Shown one piece after another: positions 17,915 to 26,770 of a stretch of DNA of 64,000 bases. The notes under the pieces were generated by a model that ran no database searches, was not told where the DNA came from, and was given only the letters and a program-made list of their open reading frames with translations. How positions within the stretch are numbered: the stretch's first letter is position 1; each line of letters starts with the position of its first letter. The stretch is from positions 682,001 to 746,000 of the forward strand of contig NZ_JAPMIT010000001.1 of the NCBI RefSeq assembly GCF_026410545.1, written 5' to 3'. The position numbers and the translations under genes are program-made. The DNA comes from Microbacterium sp. STN6 (GTDB lineage Bacteria > Actinomycetota > Actinomycetes > Actinomycetales > Microbacteriaceae).

Positions 17915-19126
17915 ATGGCGGACATGCAATTCGGAATCTTCACGGTCGGAGACGTCACCACCGACCCGACGACGGGCCGCACGCCGAGCGAGCACGAGCG
18001 CATCAAGGCCACGCTCGCGATCGCGCAGAAGGCCGAGGAGGTCGGCCTCGACGTGTTCGCGACGGGCGAGCACCACAACCCGCCGTTCATTCCGTCCAGC
18101 CCGACGACGACGCTCGGCTACCTGGCGGCGAAGACCGAGCGCATCCTTCTCAGCACCTCGACCACGCTCATCACCACCAACGACCCGGTGAAGATCGCCG
18201 AGGACTTCTCGGTGCTGCAGCACATCGCCGACGGTCGCGTCGACATCATGCTGGGCCGCGGCAACACGGGCCCCGTGTACCCGTGGTTCGGCGAGGATAT
18301 TCGCCAGGGCATCCCGCTCGCCATCGAGAAGTACGCGCTGCTGCACAGGCTGTGGCGCGAAGAGGTCGTCGACTGGCAGGGCCAGTTCCGCACGCCGCTG
18401 CAGGGCTTCACCGCCACGCCGCGCCCGCTCGATGGCGTGCCGCCGTTCGTCTGGCACGGCAGCATCCGCAGCCCCGAGATCGCCGAGCAGGCCGCCTTCT
18501 ACGGCGACGGATTCTTCTCGAACCACATCTTCTGGCCGGCGTCGCACACCGCGAAGATGATCGCGTTCTACCGTCAGCGCTTCGAGCACTACGGCCACGG
18601 CACGGCCGCGCAGGCCATCGTGGGTCTCGGCGGCCAGGTCTTCATGCGCAAGAATTCGCAGGATGCCGTTCGCGAGTTCCGCCCGTACTTCGACAACGCC
18701 CCGGTCTACGGCCACGGACCGAGTCTCGAAGAGTTCACCGCCGAGACTCCGCTCACAGTCGGCAGCCCTCAGCAGGTCATCGACCGCACGCTCGGTTTCC
18801 GCGACTACGTGGGCGACTACCAGCGCCAGCTCTTCCTCATGGACCACGCCGGCCTGCCCCTGAAGACGGTGCTCGAGCAGCTCGACCTGCTCGGTGAGGA
18901 GGTCGTGCCGGTGCTCCGACGCGAGTTTGCGAAGAACCGGCCCGCCGAGGTCCCCGACGCGCCCACGCACGCGTCACTCGTTGCTGCGGCCGAGCGCACG
19001 GCGGCGAGCGACACGGCGGCGAGCGACACGGCGGCGAGCGACACAGCGGGGGAGCGCACCGAGACCGCCGACGCCGCAGACGCGCCCGCGGCATCCGCTC
19101 ACAACCCCTCGGAGGTGGCACGATGA
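17915..19126 (+). CDS. Luciferase-like FMN-dependent monooxygenase (CE1758-type)
   Basis: This 403-residue flavin-dependent monooxygenase of the LLM class begins MADMQFGIFTVGDVT, with the flavin-binding patterns FATGEHHNPPF and DGRVDIMLGRGNTGPVY. It probably oxidises an unknown small substrate with FMNH2 supplied by the next gene, whose ATG overlaps its stop by 4 bases. Residues about 345-400 form an Ala/Thr/Asp-rich tail with a 15-base in-frame tandem repeat (19001-19045) that has no counterpart in the fold. The ATG has an AGGGCAGGA site upstream. The 161 bases before it contain no clear promoter. Confidence 0.88.
   Translation: MADMQFGIFTVGDVTTDPTTGRTPSEHERIKATLAIAQKAEEVGLDVFATGEHHNPPFIPSSPTTTLGYLAAKTERILLSTSTTLITTNDPVKIAEDFSVLQHIADGRVDIMLGRGNTGPVYPWFGEDIRQGIPLAIEKYALLHRLWREEVVDWQGQFRTPLQGFTATPRPLDGVPPFVWHGSIRSPEIAEQAAFYGDGFFSNHIFWPASHTAKMIAFYRQRFEHYGHGTAAQAIVGLGGQVFMRKNSQDAVREFRPYFDNAPVYGHGPSLEEFTAETPLTVGSPQQVIDRTLGFRDYVGDYQRQLFLMDHAGLPLKTVLEQLDLLGEEVVPVLRREFAKNRPAEVPDAPTHASLVAAAERTAASDTAASDTAASDTAGERTETADAADAPAASAHNPSEVAR
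19001..19045 (+). repeat. 15 bp in-frame tandem repeat, three copies
   Basis: GCGGCGAGCGACACG repeats at 19001-19015, 19016-19030 and 19031-19045 (one change in the last). It encodes AASDT three times in the C-terminal tail of the monooxygenase. Confidence 0.92.
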
Positions 19127-19767
19127 CCGGACTCTCGGCCACGAAGAAGCGCACGCTCGCCGTCGTCTCGGCCGGTCTCAGCCAGCCGTCGTCCACACGC
19201 ATGCTTGCCGACCGGCTCGCGGCGGCCACCATCTCGCGACTCGAAGAGCAGGGCTACGAGGTCGAGGCGTCGACGTTCGAGCTGCGCGATGTCGCCCAGG
19301 ACATCATGAACAACATGCTCACCGGGTTTCCGAGCGCGAAGCTCGAGGCGGTCATCGAGAAGGTGACTGGCGCAGACGGACTCATCGCGGTCACGCCCAT
19401 CTTCACCACGAGCTACAGCGGCCTGTTCAAGTCGTTCTTCGATGTCATCGACAACCAGGCCATGGCCGGCATGCCCGTTCTCATCGGCGCCACGGCGGGA
19501 ACTCCGCGCCACTCGCTCGCCCTCGACTACGCGCTGCGGCCCATGTTCACCTACCTGCACGCGACCGTGGTGCCCACCGGCGTGTTCGCCGCGTCGGAGG
19601 ATTGGGGCAGCGGGGCGGATGCCGGCAGCACGCTGCCGGACCGGATCGAACGCGCGGCCGGCGAGCTGGCGCCGCTCGTGGCCGCCTCCGAGCGCAGCAC
19701 CCAGGTGCGGGATCCGTTCACCCTCGACCGCTCCTTCAGCCCGATCGGCGGATTCCAGGCGCAGTAG
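19123..19767 (+). CDS. NAD(P)H-dependent FMN reductase (CE1759-type)
   Basis: This 214-residue flavodoxin-fold reductase has an N-terminal VVSAGLSQPSSTRMLADRLA in place of the SGSLRxxS phosphate loop. TPIFTTSYSGLFKSFFDV and LIGATAGTPRH follow, typical of NADPH-dependent FMN reductases. It starts at the ATG that overlaps the stop of the upstream monooxygenase (ATGA), so the two are co-translated. It probably makes the FMNH2 that the monooxygenase uses. Confidence 0.88.
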   Translation: MTGLSATKKRTLAVVSAGLSQPSSTRMLADRLAAATISRLEEQGYEVEASTFELRDVAQDIMNNMLTGFPSAKLEAVIEKVTGADGLIAVTPIFTTSYSGLFKSFFDVIDNQAMAGMPVLIGATAGTPRHSLALDYALRPMFTYLHATVVPTGVFAASEDWGSGADAGSTLPDRIERAAGELAPLVAASERSTQVRDPFTLDRSFSPIGGFQAQ

Positions 19768-19805
19768 CGCGGCATCCGCACAGCGGCATGCGGCATCATG
19801 GCAGC

Positions 19806-20237
19806 ATGCTGCATCGCCACCCCGTGCTCGCGCTCATCACGGTGGCATACCTCGCGTTCGTCGGATGGCTGACGCTTGGCCCGCAGCCCGTCGACACGGC
19901 TCACGACAGCTGGCTGTGGCAGTTGCTGCGCGTCCTGCAGCAATACGACGCGACCTCGTGGATCACCTATTCCCGACTCGAGTTCGGCGCGAACATGGCG
20001 ATGTTCTTTCCCGTCGGCCTGTTCTTCCTGCTGCTGCTCGGGCGGCGCTACTGGTGGCTGTCGATCTTCCTCGCGTTCGCCCTCACCGCGGGCATCGAGA
20101 GCGCCCAGCTGTCGATCCCTGGTCGAGTGTTGGATGTGCGGGACATCATCTCGAACACCACGGGCGGCGCGCTCGGCGTCTTCGTCGGGCTGATCCTCAC
20201 CTGGCGGCCGACGGCGAGGAGCACACGCACGGCCTGA
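19806..20237 (+). CDS. VanZ-family membrane protein
   Basis: This 143-residue protein has about four hydrophobic segments and the VanZ pattern: LTLGPQPVD near the first helix, FGANMAMFFPVGLFFLLLL in the middle, then ESAQLSIPGRVLDVRDIISNTTGG. VanZ proteins lower glycopeptide sensitivity in some species, but the general biochemical role is unknown. The ATG at 19806 is chosen because the protein then starts right before the first helix. It is 38 bases downstream of the FMN reductase and may share its transcript. Confidence 0.85.
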   Translation: MLHRHPVLALITVAYLAFVGWLTLGPQPVDTAHDSWLWQLLRVLQQYDATSWITYSRLEFGANMAMFFPVGLFFLLLLGRRYWWLSIFLAFALTAGIESAQLSIPGRVLDVRDIISNTTGGALGVFVGLILTWRPTARSTRTA

Positions 20238-20554
20238 GCCGCAATACCGGGGTTCGCACAGGCCACTCTGGTAGTCTTTTCACGGTTGACCGGGCCATCC
20301 GGTCGCCAGACAATCGAATACCGAGCATTACATAACGGAGCAGGCCGGCACGAAGCTGGTCATCGGTGGTGATATCCCGTCTCGAACGGTGTATTTCTAC
20401 TGTTGGCCAGAGCAGAAGCCAAAGCGCCTACCGCCCTCTCGGGCGAGCGCCCCTTCCTGCCCGCTCCTGCTCCTTGACGAGCCGCGCCCACACGGGGTGC
20501 GGTGCTTCGCGCCGGTTATGGCGAGAAGAGAACAACGTAAGGAGAAACCCCCCT
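20238..20554 (+). promoter_or_regulatory. Long 5' leader of pnp with possible promoter and hairpin
   Basis: This 317-base stretch has no gene. A TAGTCT -10 candidate with an upstream TG lies at 20272-20277, but its -35 is weak. A perfect hairpin, GACCGG/CCGGTC, lies at 20288-20304, close to the expected RNA start. The remainder is an untranslated leader of about 270 nt up to the AAGGAG site before pnp. Long pnp leaders are known targets of RNase III/PNPase feedback in other bacteria; that mechanism is only inferred here. Confidence 0.4.
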
Positions 20555-22846
20555 ATGGAGGGTCCAGAAATCAAGTTCGCCGAGGCCGTTCTCGACAACG
20601 GCAAGTTCGGCAAGCGCACGGTCCGGTTCGAGGCCGGCCGCCTCGCGCAGCAGGCCCAGGGCGCGGTCGCCGCCTACCTCGATGAGGACACCATGCTCCT
20701 CTCCGCCACGAGCATCGGAAAGCAGCCGAAGGACAACTTCGACTTCTTCCCGCTCACCATCGACGTCGAAGAGCGCAGCTACGCCGCGGGCAAGATCCCC
20801 GGCTCGTTCTTCCGCCGCGAGGGCCGCCCCTCGACCGAGGCCATCCTCGTCTGCCGCCTGATCGACCGCCCGCTCCGCCCGTCGTTCGTGACGGGGCTGC
20901 GCAACGAGGTTCAGGTCGTCATCACGGTGCTCTCGATCGCACCGGGTGAGTACTACGACTCGCTCGCGATCAACGCGGCATCCGCCTCGAGCCAGATCTC
21001 GGGCGTGCCCTTCTCAGGCCCGATCGCCGGCGTGCGCCTCGCGCTCATCCCCGGCGCGTCGAAGGCCGACGACCAGTGGGTCGTCTTCCCGAACCACGAG
21101 CAGGTGCAGGAGGCCGTCTTCGACCTCGTCGTCGCCGGCCGCGTCGTCACAGACAACAACGGCAACGACGACGTCGCGATCATGATGGTCGAGGCCGAGG
21201 CCACCGAGAACAGCTGGAACCTGATCAAGGGCGGCGCCACCAAGCCGAGCGAAGACGTCGTGGCCGAGGGCCTCGAGGCTGCGAAGCCGTTCATTCGCCA
21301 GCTGGTCGACGCGCAGGCCGAGCTCGCACGCCAGGCCGCGAAGCCGCTCGTCGAGTACCCCGTCTTCCTGCCGTACGCGCAGGAGACCTACGACGCCGTC
21401 GCCGGGTTCGCCTACGACGAGCTCGTGCAGGTGTACCAGATCGCCGCCAAGATCGAGCGTCAGGACGCGGATGACGCGCTCAAGGCGCGTGCCAAGGAGT
21501 TCATCGCGGGCAAGGTCGCGGCGGGCGAGCTGCCCGAGTCCGCGAACGGCGAGGTGTCGGCCGCGTACAAAGCGGTCACCAAGGTCGTCGTGCGAGGACG
21601 CATCCTTCGTGACGGCGTTCGCATGGACGGTCGTGGGCTTGCGGATATCCGCCCGCTCGACGCCGAGGTGCAGGTCATCCCGCGCGTGCACGGCTCCGCC
21701 ATCTTCCAGCGCGGCGAGACCCAGATCCTGGGTGTCACCACGCTCAACATGCTGAAGATGGAGCAGCAGATCGACTCGCTGAGCCCGATCACCAAGAAGC
21801 GCTACCTGCACCACTACAACTTCCCGCCGTACTCGACCGGTGAGACCGGCCGTGTCGGCAGCCCGAAGCGCCGCGAGATCGGGCACGGCTTCCTCGCCGA
21901 GCGCGCGCTCGCGCCGGTGCTGCCGAGCCGCGAGGAGTTCCCGTACGCCATCCGCCAGGTCTCCGAGGCGCTGGGCTCCAACGGCTCCACGTCGATGGGT
22001 TCCGTCTGCGCATCGACCCTGTCGCTGCTGAACGCCGGCGTGCCGCTGCGCGCCCCGGTCGCCGGCATCGCCATGGGCCTCGTCTCCGACACCGTCGACG
22101 GCGAGACCCGCTACGCGGCGCTCACCGACATCCTCGGTGCCGAAGACGCCCTGGGCGACATGGACTTCAAGGTTGCAGGCACGAGCGAGTTCGTCACCGC
22201 CATCCAGCTCGACACGAAGCTCGACGGCATCCCGTCGTCGGTGCTCGATGCCGCGCTGAAGCAGGCGAAGGATGCGCGTACGACGATCCTCTCGGTGCTG
22301 AACGCCGCGATCGACCAGCCTGACGAGATGGCGCCTACCGCCCCCCGCGTCATCAGCGTGCAGATCCCCGTCGACAAGATCGGCGAGCTGATCGGCCCGA
22401 AGGGCAAGACGATCAACGCCATTCAGGACGAGACCGGTGCCGACATCTCGATCGAGGAAGACGGCACCGTGTACATCGGTGCGGTCGACGGCCCCTCGGC
22501 TGAGGCGGCGCGCGCGCAGGTCAACGCCATCGCCAACCCGACGAACCCGGAGGTCGGCGAGCAGTTCCTCGGAACGGTCGTGAAGATCGCCGCCTTCGGC
22601 GCGTTCGTCTCGCTGCTGCCCGGCAAGGACGGCCTGCTGCACATCTCTGAGGTGCGCAAGCTCGCCGGCGGCAAGCGTGTCGAGAACGTAGACGACGTGC
22701 TCGGTGTCGGCCAGAAGATCCTCGTGGAGATCACGAAGATCGACGACCGCGGCAAGCTGTCGCTCGCGCCGGTCATCGCCGACGAGTCCGGCAGCGACGC
22801 AAAGCCCGAAGGCGCGACGGAACCGGCTGAGGGCGCCGACGCGTAA
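20555..22846 (+). CDS. pnp: Polyribonucleotide nucleotidyltransferase (PNPase)
   Basis: This 763-residue phosphorolytic 3'-5' exoribonuclease carries out RNA decay. Two RNase PH-like domains (about 1-145 and 330-560) flank an alpha-helical domain. A KH domain ([20 protein letters not shown]) and an S1 domain ([28 protein letters not shown]) follow at the C-terminus. The RNase PH domain motifs [12 protein letters not shown] and [17 protein letters not shown] are present. The ATG at 20555 has AAGGAG about 13 bases upstream; the frame is open further upstream, but that part is leader. A strong hairpin follows the stop. It works with RNase J (43075) in RNA turnover. Confidence 0.98.
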   Translation: MEGPEIKFAEAVLDNGKFGKRTVRFEAGRLAQQAQGAVAAYLDEDTMLLSATSIGKQPKDNFDFFPLTIDVEERSYAAGKIPGSFFRREGRPSTEAILVCRLIDRPLRPSFVTGLRNEVQVVITVLSIAPGEYYDSLAINAASASSQISGVPFSGPIAGVRLALIPGASKADDQWVVFPNHEQVQEAVFDLVVAGRVVTDNNGNDDVAIMMVEAEATENSWNLIKGGATKPSEDVVAEGLEAAKPFIRQLVDAQAELARQAAKPLVEYPVFLPYAQETYDAVAGFAYDELVQVYQIAAKIERQDADDALKARAKEFIAGKVAAGELPESANGEVSAAYKAVTKVVVRGRILRDGVRMDGRGLADIRPLDAEVQVIPRVHGSAIFQRGETQILGVTTLNMLKMEQQIDSLSPITKKRYLHHYNFPPYSTGETGRVGSPKRREIGHGFLAERALAPVLPSREEFPYAIRQVSEALGSNGSTSMGSVCASTLSLLNAGVPLRAPVAGIAMGLVSDTVDGETRYAALTDILGAEDALGDMDFKVAGTSEFVTAIQLDTKLDGIPSSVLDAALKQAKDARTTILSVLNAAIDQPDEMAPTAPRVISVQIPVDKIGELIGPKGKTINAIQDETGADISIEEDGTVYIGAVDGPSAEAARAQVNAIANPTNPEVGEQFLGTVVKIAAFGAFVSLLPGKDGLLHISEVRKLAGGKRVENVDDVLGVGQKILVEITKIDDRGKLSLAPVIADESGSDAKPEGATEPAEGADA

Positions 22847-22861
22847 CACTGAGATCCACAA

Positions 22862-22897
22862 CGGATGCCCGCCCCGCACTGCCGGGGTGGGCATCCG
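22862..22897 (+). terminator. Strong hairpin after pnp
   Basis: CGGATGCCCGCCCC (22862-22875) pairs with GGGGTGGGCATCCG (22884-22897) with one G-T pair. There is no T tract directly after it, so it may act as a Rho-dependent stop or a stability element. Confidence 0.65.
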
Positions 22898-22932
22898 CTC
22901 GTTAACCCGCGCGTCTTCCTTCCTTCTCGAGG

Positions 22933-23004
22933 CTCCCGGGACCCGAAATTGGTTCCCGGACCCCCTGTAAGTGGTCCCGGGACGCTGTTTCGGGTCCCGG
23001 GACC
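22933..23004. repeat. Nested inverted-repeat element with four TCCCGGGAC-like palindromes
   Basis: The outer arms are TCCCGGGACCCGAAA (22934-22948) and its perfect complement TTTCGGGTCCCGGGA (22988-23002). Two more copies of the CCCGGGAC core lie inside, at about 22953 and 22974, so the four cores are spaced about 20 bases apart. The element lies in a 388-base gene-free stretch between pnp and bkdA. The rest of that stretch (23005-23234) shows no gene or clear promoter to me. Confidence 0.85.
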
Positions 23005-23234
23005 GCTTAAGCGAGACGGGTGACCGGTGGCGAACGGCGACTGCGCAAAGTGACCGGATGAGCGCGGCCGGGAGTGCCGGTGGTGAGCAGATTGCGCACC
23101 GGCATCCGCTTCTCTTGTACACGCTGATGTGCGCGCGTAGCCTGAGGGCACTTTCGGCGACGAGGCCGAGGGTCGGGCGCGGGCGCCACAAGCGGCCGTG
23201 ACCGTCATCGCGACAGCAAAGGTTGCGTGGACGA

Positions 23235-24401
23235 ATGTCGACCGAGACAGTGTGGAGTGGGACGGCCAAGGAGCGCCTGGGCGCCGCAGACCTGCCGGAG
23301 CACACGGGCAGGGCGGCGTCGGATACCTCTGACGTTGTGCAGCTCATCACCGCGAGCGGAACCCGCATCGACGACCCGCAGTACTCGCCGTGGGTTGCTG
23401 ACGTCACGAGCGAGCAACTGCTCTCGCTCTTCGAGGACATGGTCGTGGTGCGCCGGATCGACACCGAGGCGACCGCACTGCAGCGCCAGGGACAGCTGGG
23501 GCTCTGGCCGCCGTTGCTCGGCCAGGAGGCCGCGCAGGTCGGGTCCGCTCGGGCACTGCGCGACGATGACTTCGTCTTCTCCACCTACCGCGAGAACGCG
23601 GTCGCGTACTGCCGCGGTGTTGCGCCAACCGACCTCATGCGCGTGTGGCGCGGAACGGCGGCATCCGGCTGGAACCCATACGACGTGGGCATGGCGACGC
23701 CGCAGGTGATCATCGGCGCCCAGACCCTGCACGCCGTCGGCTACGGCCTCGGCCTGCAGAACGACGGTGTCGACTCGGCCGTCGTCTCGTACTTCGGTGA
23801 CGGTGCGACGAGCCAAGGCGACGTGAGCGAGGCGCTCGTCTTCGCCGCGACCTACCGCACCCCCGTCGTCTTCTTCTGCCAGAACAATCAGTGGGCCATC
23901 TCAGAGCCCGTCACGCTACAGGCCCAGCGCGCCATCGCCGATCGAGCGCCTGGCTTCGGGATCCCCGCCGTGCGCGTCGACGGCAACGACGTGCTCGGGG
24001 TGCTCGCGGTCACGCGCGTGGCGCTTGAGCGGGCGCGGCGCGGCGAGGGGCCGACCTTCATCGAGGCGGTCACCTACCGCATGGGACCGCACACGACCGC
24101 CGACGACCCCACCCGGTATCGCGACCCCGACGAACTGACGCTCTGGGCCGCCAAGGATCCGATCGACCGGCTCGCCGAACTGCTGCGTGCCAGCGGCGAC
24201 CTCACGAGCGAGCGTGAGCGCGCGGTGGGCGAGAGCGCCGACCGTGTCGCCGCCGAGGTGCGGGCCGGCTGCATGGGGCTCGCCGATCCTGAGCCGCTCG
24301 CCGTCTTCGACCACGTCTACGCCGAGCCGCACTCCGGCCTCGCGGCCCAGCGCGACGCCTACGAGCGCTACCTGGCCATGTTCGAGGCGCCGGCATCATG
24401 A
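23235..24401 (+). CDS. bkdA: Branched-chain 2-oxoacid dehydrogenase E1 alpha
   Basis: This 388-residue thiamine-diphosphate enzyme subunit has the TPP-binding motif GDGATSQGDVSEAL followed by PVVFFCQNNQWAIS, and GPHTTADDPTRYR near the site usually phosphorylated in other E1 subunits. With E1 beta and E2 it decarboxylates 2-oxoacids to acyl-CoA. The choice of a branched-chain role over pyruvate comes from the neighbourhood: the same genes stand next to accD1-accA1-fadE-maoC-citE as in Mycobacterium tuberculosis Rv2495c-Rv2502c. The ATG at 23235 is used. It overlaps E1 beta by 4 bases (ATGA). No E3 gene is seen here. Confidence 0.9.
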   Translation: MSTETVWSGTAKERLGAADLPEHTGRAASDTSDVVQLITASGTRIDDPQYSPWVADVTSEQLLSLFEDMVVVRRIDTEATALQRQGQLGLWPPLLGQEAAQVGSARALRDDDFVFSTYRENAVAYCRGVAPTDLMRVWRGTAASGWNPYDVGMATPQVIIGAQTLHAVGYGLGLQNDGVDSAVVSYFGDGATSQGDVSEALVFAATYRTPVVFFCQNNQWAISEPVTLQAQRAIADRAPGFGIPAVRVDGNDVLGVLAVTRVALERARRGEGPTFIEAVTYRMGPHTTADDPTRYRDPDELTLWAAKDPIDRLAELLRASGDLTSERERAVGESADRVAAEVRAGCMGLADPEPLAVFDHVYAEPHSGLAAQRDAYERYLAMFEAPAS

Positions 24402-25408
24402 CGACCCTCACCATGGCGAAGGCGATCAACGCGGGCCTGAAGCAGGCCATGACCGACGACGACCGGGTCGTGCTCATGGGGGAGGACATCGGCACGCTCG
24501 GCGGCGTCTACCGGGTGACCGACGGGCTGCAGCGCGAGTTCGGCCAGCGCCGCGTCATGGACACCCCGCTCGCGGAATCCGGCATCCTCGGTGCCGCCGT
24601 CGGCCTCGCCTACCGCGGCTACCGGCCCGTGTGTGAGATCCAGTTCGACGGCTTCATCTACCCGGCGTTCGATCAGATCGTCAGCCAGGTGGCGCGCATG
24701 CACTCGCGCACGGCGGGCAACGTGCGCATGCCCATCACGATCCGCGTGCCGTTCGGCGGCGGCATCGGATCGGCCGAGCATCACTCCGACTCGCCAGAGG
24801 CCTACTTCGCGCACGCTGCCGGGTTGCGCGTGGTCGCCGTCTCGACGCCCCAGGACGCCTTCACGGTGATCCGCCAGGCCACCGCCTCGGACGACCCCGT
24901 GCTCTATTTCGAGCCCAAGCGCCGCTACCACGTGAAGGGCGAGGTCGACACGGATGCCGCGTTGTCGGCCGCGACGCCCATGGATCGTGCGCGCGTGGTC
25001 GTGCCCGGCACTGACGTGACCCTCGTCGCCTACGGTCCCATGGTCGCAACCGCCTGCGACGCGGCCATCGCCGCATCGGACGAGGGCGTCTCGATCGAAG
25101 TCGTCGACCTGCGTTCGCTCTCGCCCATCGACGTGGACACCCTCGTGGCCTCGGTGGCCAGGACGCGCAGGCTCGTCGTTGCGCACGAGGCCGCGCAGTC
25201 CGGCGGCCTGGGCGCCGAGGTCGCCGCCCTCGTGACCGAGCGCTGCTTCGACACGCTCGCCCACGCCCCGGTGCGCGTGACCGGCTTCGACATTCCCTAC
25301 CCAGTGGCGAAGCTCGAGATGCAGCACGTGCCCGACCTCGACCGCATCCTCGATGGCGTCGATCGCGCCCTTGGCCGCGCCAACTCGCTGACGGGGGTGG
25401 TGGCATGA
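24398..25408 (+). CDS. bkdB: Branched-chain 2-oxoacid dehydrogenase E1 beta
   Basis: This 336-residue transketolase-like subunit pairs with E1 alpha to form the thiamine-dependent decarboxylase. It starts TLTMAKAINAGLKQAM and has the patterns VVLMGEDIGTLGGVYRVTDGL, LAESGILGAAVGLAYRGYRP and EIQFDGFIYPAFDQIVSQ of the E1 beta family. It overlaps E1 alpha by 4 bases at the start and E2 by 4 bases at the end, indicating tight translational coupling of the three genes. Confidence 0.92.
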   Translation: MTTLTMAKAINAGLKQAMTDDDRVVLMGEDIGTLGGVYRVTDGLQREFGQRRVMDTPLAESGILGAAVGLAYRGYRPVCEIQFDGFIYPAFDQIVSQVARMHSRTAGNVRMPITIRVPFGGGIGSAEHHSDSPEAYFAHAAGLRVVAVSTPQDAFTVIRQATASDDPVLYFEPKRRYHVKGEVDTDAALSAATPMDRARVVVPGTDVTLVAYGPMVATACDAAIAASDEGVSIEVVDLRSLSPIDVDTLVASVARTRRLVVAHEAAQSGGLGAEVAALVTERCFDTLAHAPVRVTGFDIPYPVAKLEMQHVPDLDRILDGVDRALGRANSLTGVVA

Positions 25409-26670
25409 CGACCGCGACGAAGGACTTCATGCTGCCCGACCTCGGCGAGGGCCTCACCGAGTCGCAGCTCGTCGCCTGGAACGTGCGCGTCGGCGACCGG
25501 GTCTCGCTCAACCAGTCCATCGCCGATGTCGAGACGGCGAAGGCGCTCGTCGAACTGCCCTCGCCATACGCGGGCGTCGTCTCCCGCCTCTACGTCGAGC
25601 CCGGCACCACGGTGGGCGTCGGCGAAAAGCTGCTCGCCTTCGACATCGACGAGACGGCGGATGCCGGTGAGACGCCCCCGCCCGCGGCAGCACCCCCGGC
25701 CGCCGCACCCCCAGCCACCGCACCCCCGACGGCAGCGCCCGCCGCGGCAGCATCCGCGGCGGCAGAGTCTCAGGCCGCAGAACCCGCGGCCGCTCCTCCC
25801 GCCGACGACTCCCCGCTGCCCAACCTCGTCGGCTACGGCGCAAAGGCCGAGACCGGCGCACGCCCTACCCGCCGCCCCCACACCCCGCCCACAGGCGGGC
25901 CCGGGAGTTCGCGCAGCGAGCGTCTCGAAACCCACCCCGCACGCCGGTCGAGCAGCTTGCAGCACGAGCGTATCGAAACCCGCACCCCCATCACCGGCGT
26001 GCGCCGCCACACCGCCGACGCGATGGTGCGCAGCGCTTTCACCGCCCCGCACGTCACGACGTTCCTCACGATCGACGTCACCCCGACGCTCGACCTGCTG
26101 ACCCGCCTCCAGGGCTCTGGCGAGCTCGCAGGCCATCGCGTCACCGTCCTCACGGCAGTGGCGAAGGCGGTGTGTCTCGCGATCTCCCGCACCCCCGCCG
26201 TCAACGCGCACTGGGATGAGGAGGCGGGCGAGATCGTGCAGTTCGGAACGGTCAATCTCGGCATCGCGGCAGCGACCCCGCGCGGGCTCATGGTGCCAAA
26301 CATCAAGAACGCCGAGGCCCTCACCCTGGCCGAACTCGCCGACGCGCTCACCGACCTCGTGACGACGGCGAAGGCCGGCCGCACGGGCCCCGAAGATCTG
26401 GCCGGCGGCACCATCTCCATCACGAACGTCGGCGTGTTCGGCGTCGACGCCGGCACGCCCATCCTGAACCCGGGCGAGGCGGCCATTCTCGCCCTCGGGG
26501 CCGTGCGGCGCCAACCGTGGGAGCACGAGGGCGGCATCGCGCTGCGCAGCGTCGTGACTCTGGCTCTCTCGTTCGACCACCGCCTGGTCGACGGCGAGCA
26601 GGGTTCCCGCTTCCTTGCGGATGTCGGACGCATCCTCTCCGATCCGGCTCGTCTCATCGCCATGATCTAG
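25405..26670 (+). CDS. bkdC: Branched-chain 2-oxoacid dehydrogenase E2, without a recognisable E1/E3-binding domain
   Basis: This 421-residue acyltransferase has an N-terminal lipoyl domain (residues 1-82) carrying the lipoylated Lys46 in VETAKALVE. A Pro/Ala-rich linker spans about 88-135. The C-terminal catalytic domain runs from about 192 to 421 and ends with SFDHRLVDGEQGSRF, where His392 is catalytic. Between them, in place of the usual 35-40 residue peripheral subunit-binding domain, lies LVGYGAKAETGARPTRRP (about 141-158). A stretch translated from two copies of the palindromic repeat follows (about 167-193, for example SERLETHPARR and HERIETRTP). The frame is intact. How E1 and E3 are held is therefore unclear. 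Confidence 0.9.
   Translation: MTTATKDFMLPDLGEGLTESQLVAWNVRVGDRVSLNQSIADVETAKALVELPSPYAGVVSRLYVEPGTTVGVGEKLLAFDIDETADAGETPPPAAAPPAAAPPATAPPTAAPAAAASAAAESQAAEPAAAPPADDSPLPNLVGYGAKAETGARPTRRPHTPPTGGPGSSRSERLETHPARRSSSLQHERIETRTPITGVRRHTADAMVRSAFTAPHVTTFLTIDVTPTLDLLTRLQGSGELAGHRVTVLTAVAKAVCLAISRTPAVNAHWDEEAGEIVQFGTVNLGIAAATPRGLMVPNIKNAEALTLAELADALTDLVTTAKAGRTGPEDLAGGTISITNVGVFGVDAGTPILNPGEAAILALGAVRRQPWEHEGGIALRSVVTLALSFDHRLVDGEQGSRFLADVGRILSDPARLIAMI
25902..25983 (+). repeat. Two palindromic-repeat copies inside the bkdC coding sequence
   Basis: Copy one, about 25902-25933, contains GCGCAGCGAGCGTCTCGAAA; copy two, about 25944-25983, contains CCGGTCGAGCAG and then GCGTATCGAAACCC. Both match the ends of the intergenic copies at 11.0 and 34.5 kb. 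They are translated in frame in the linker of E2. Confidence 0.8.
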
Positions 26671-26770
26671 CCTCATCGCCAGGGTTGAGGGGGCGGGCCG
26701 TGTTCCCAGCGGCCCGGGTCACGGTCCGGCGGGTCTGGACTCCCGCGCACCGCTGGGGGAGAGTGGAGCC

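Noticed and set aside
21014-23584. An 856-codon open frame on the minus strand over pnp and the pnp-bkdA gap
   Set aside because: It mirrors the high-GC codon use of pnp, has no recognisable domains and is Arg/Asp/Gly-rich low complexity. Pnp is certain on the other strand.
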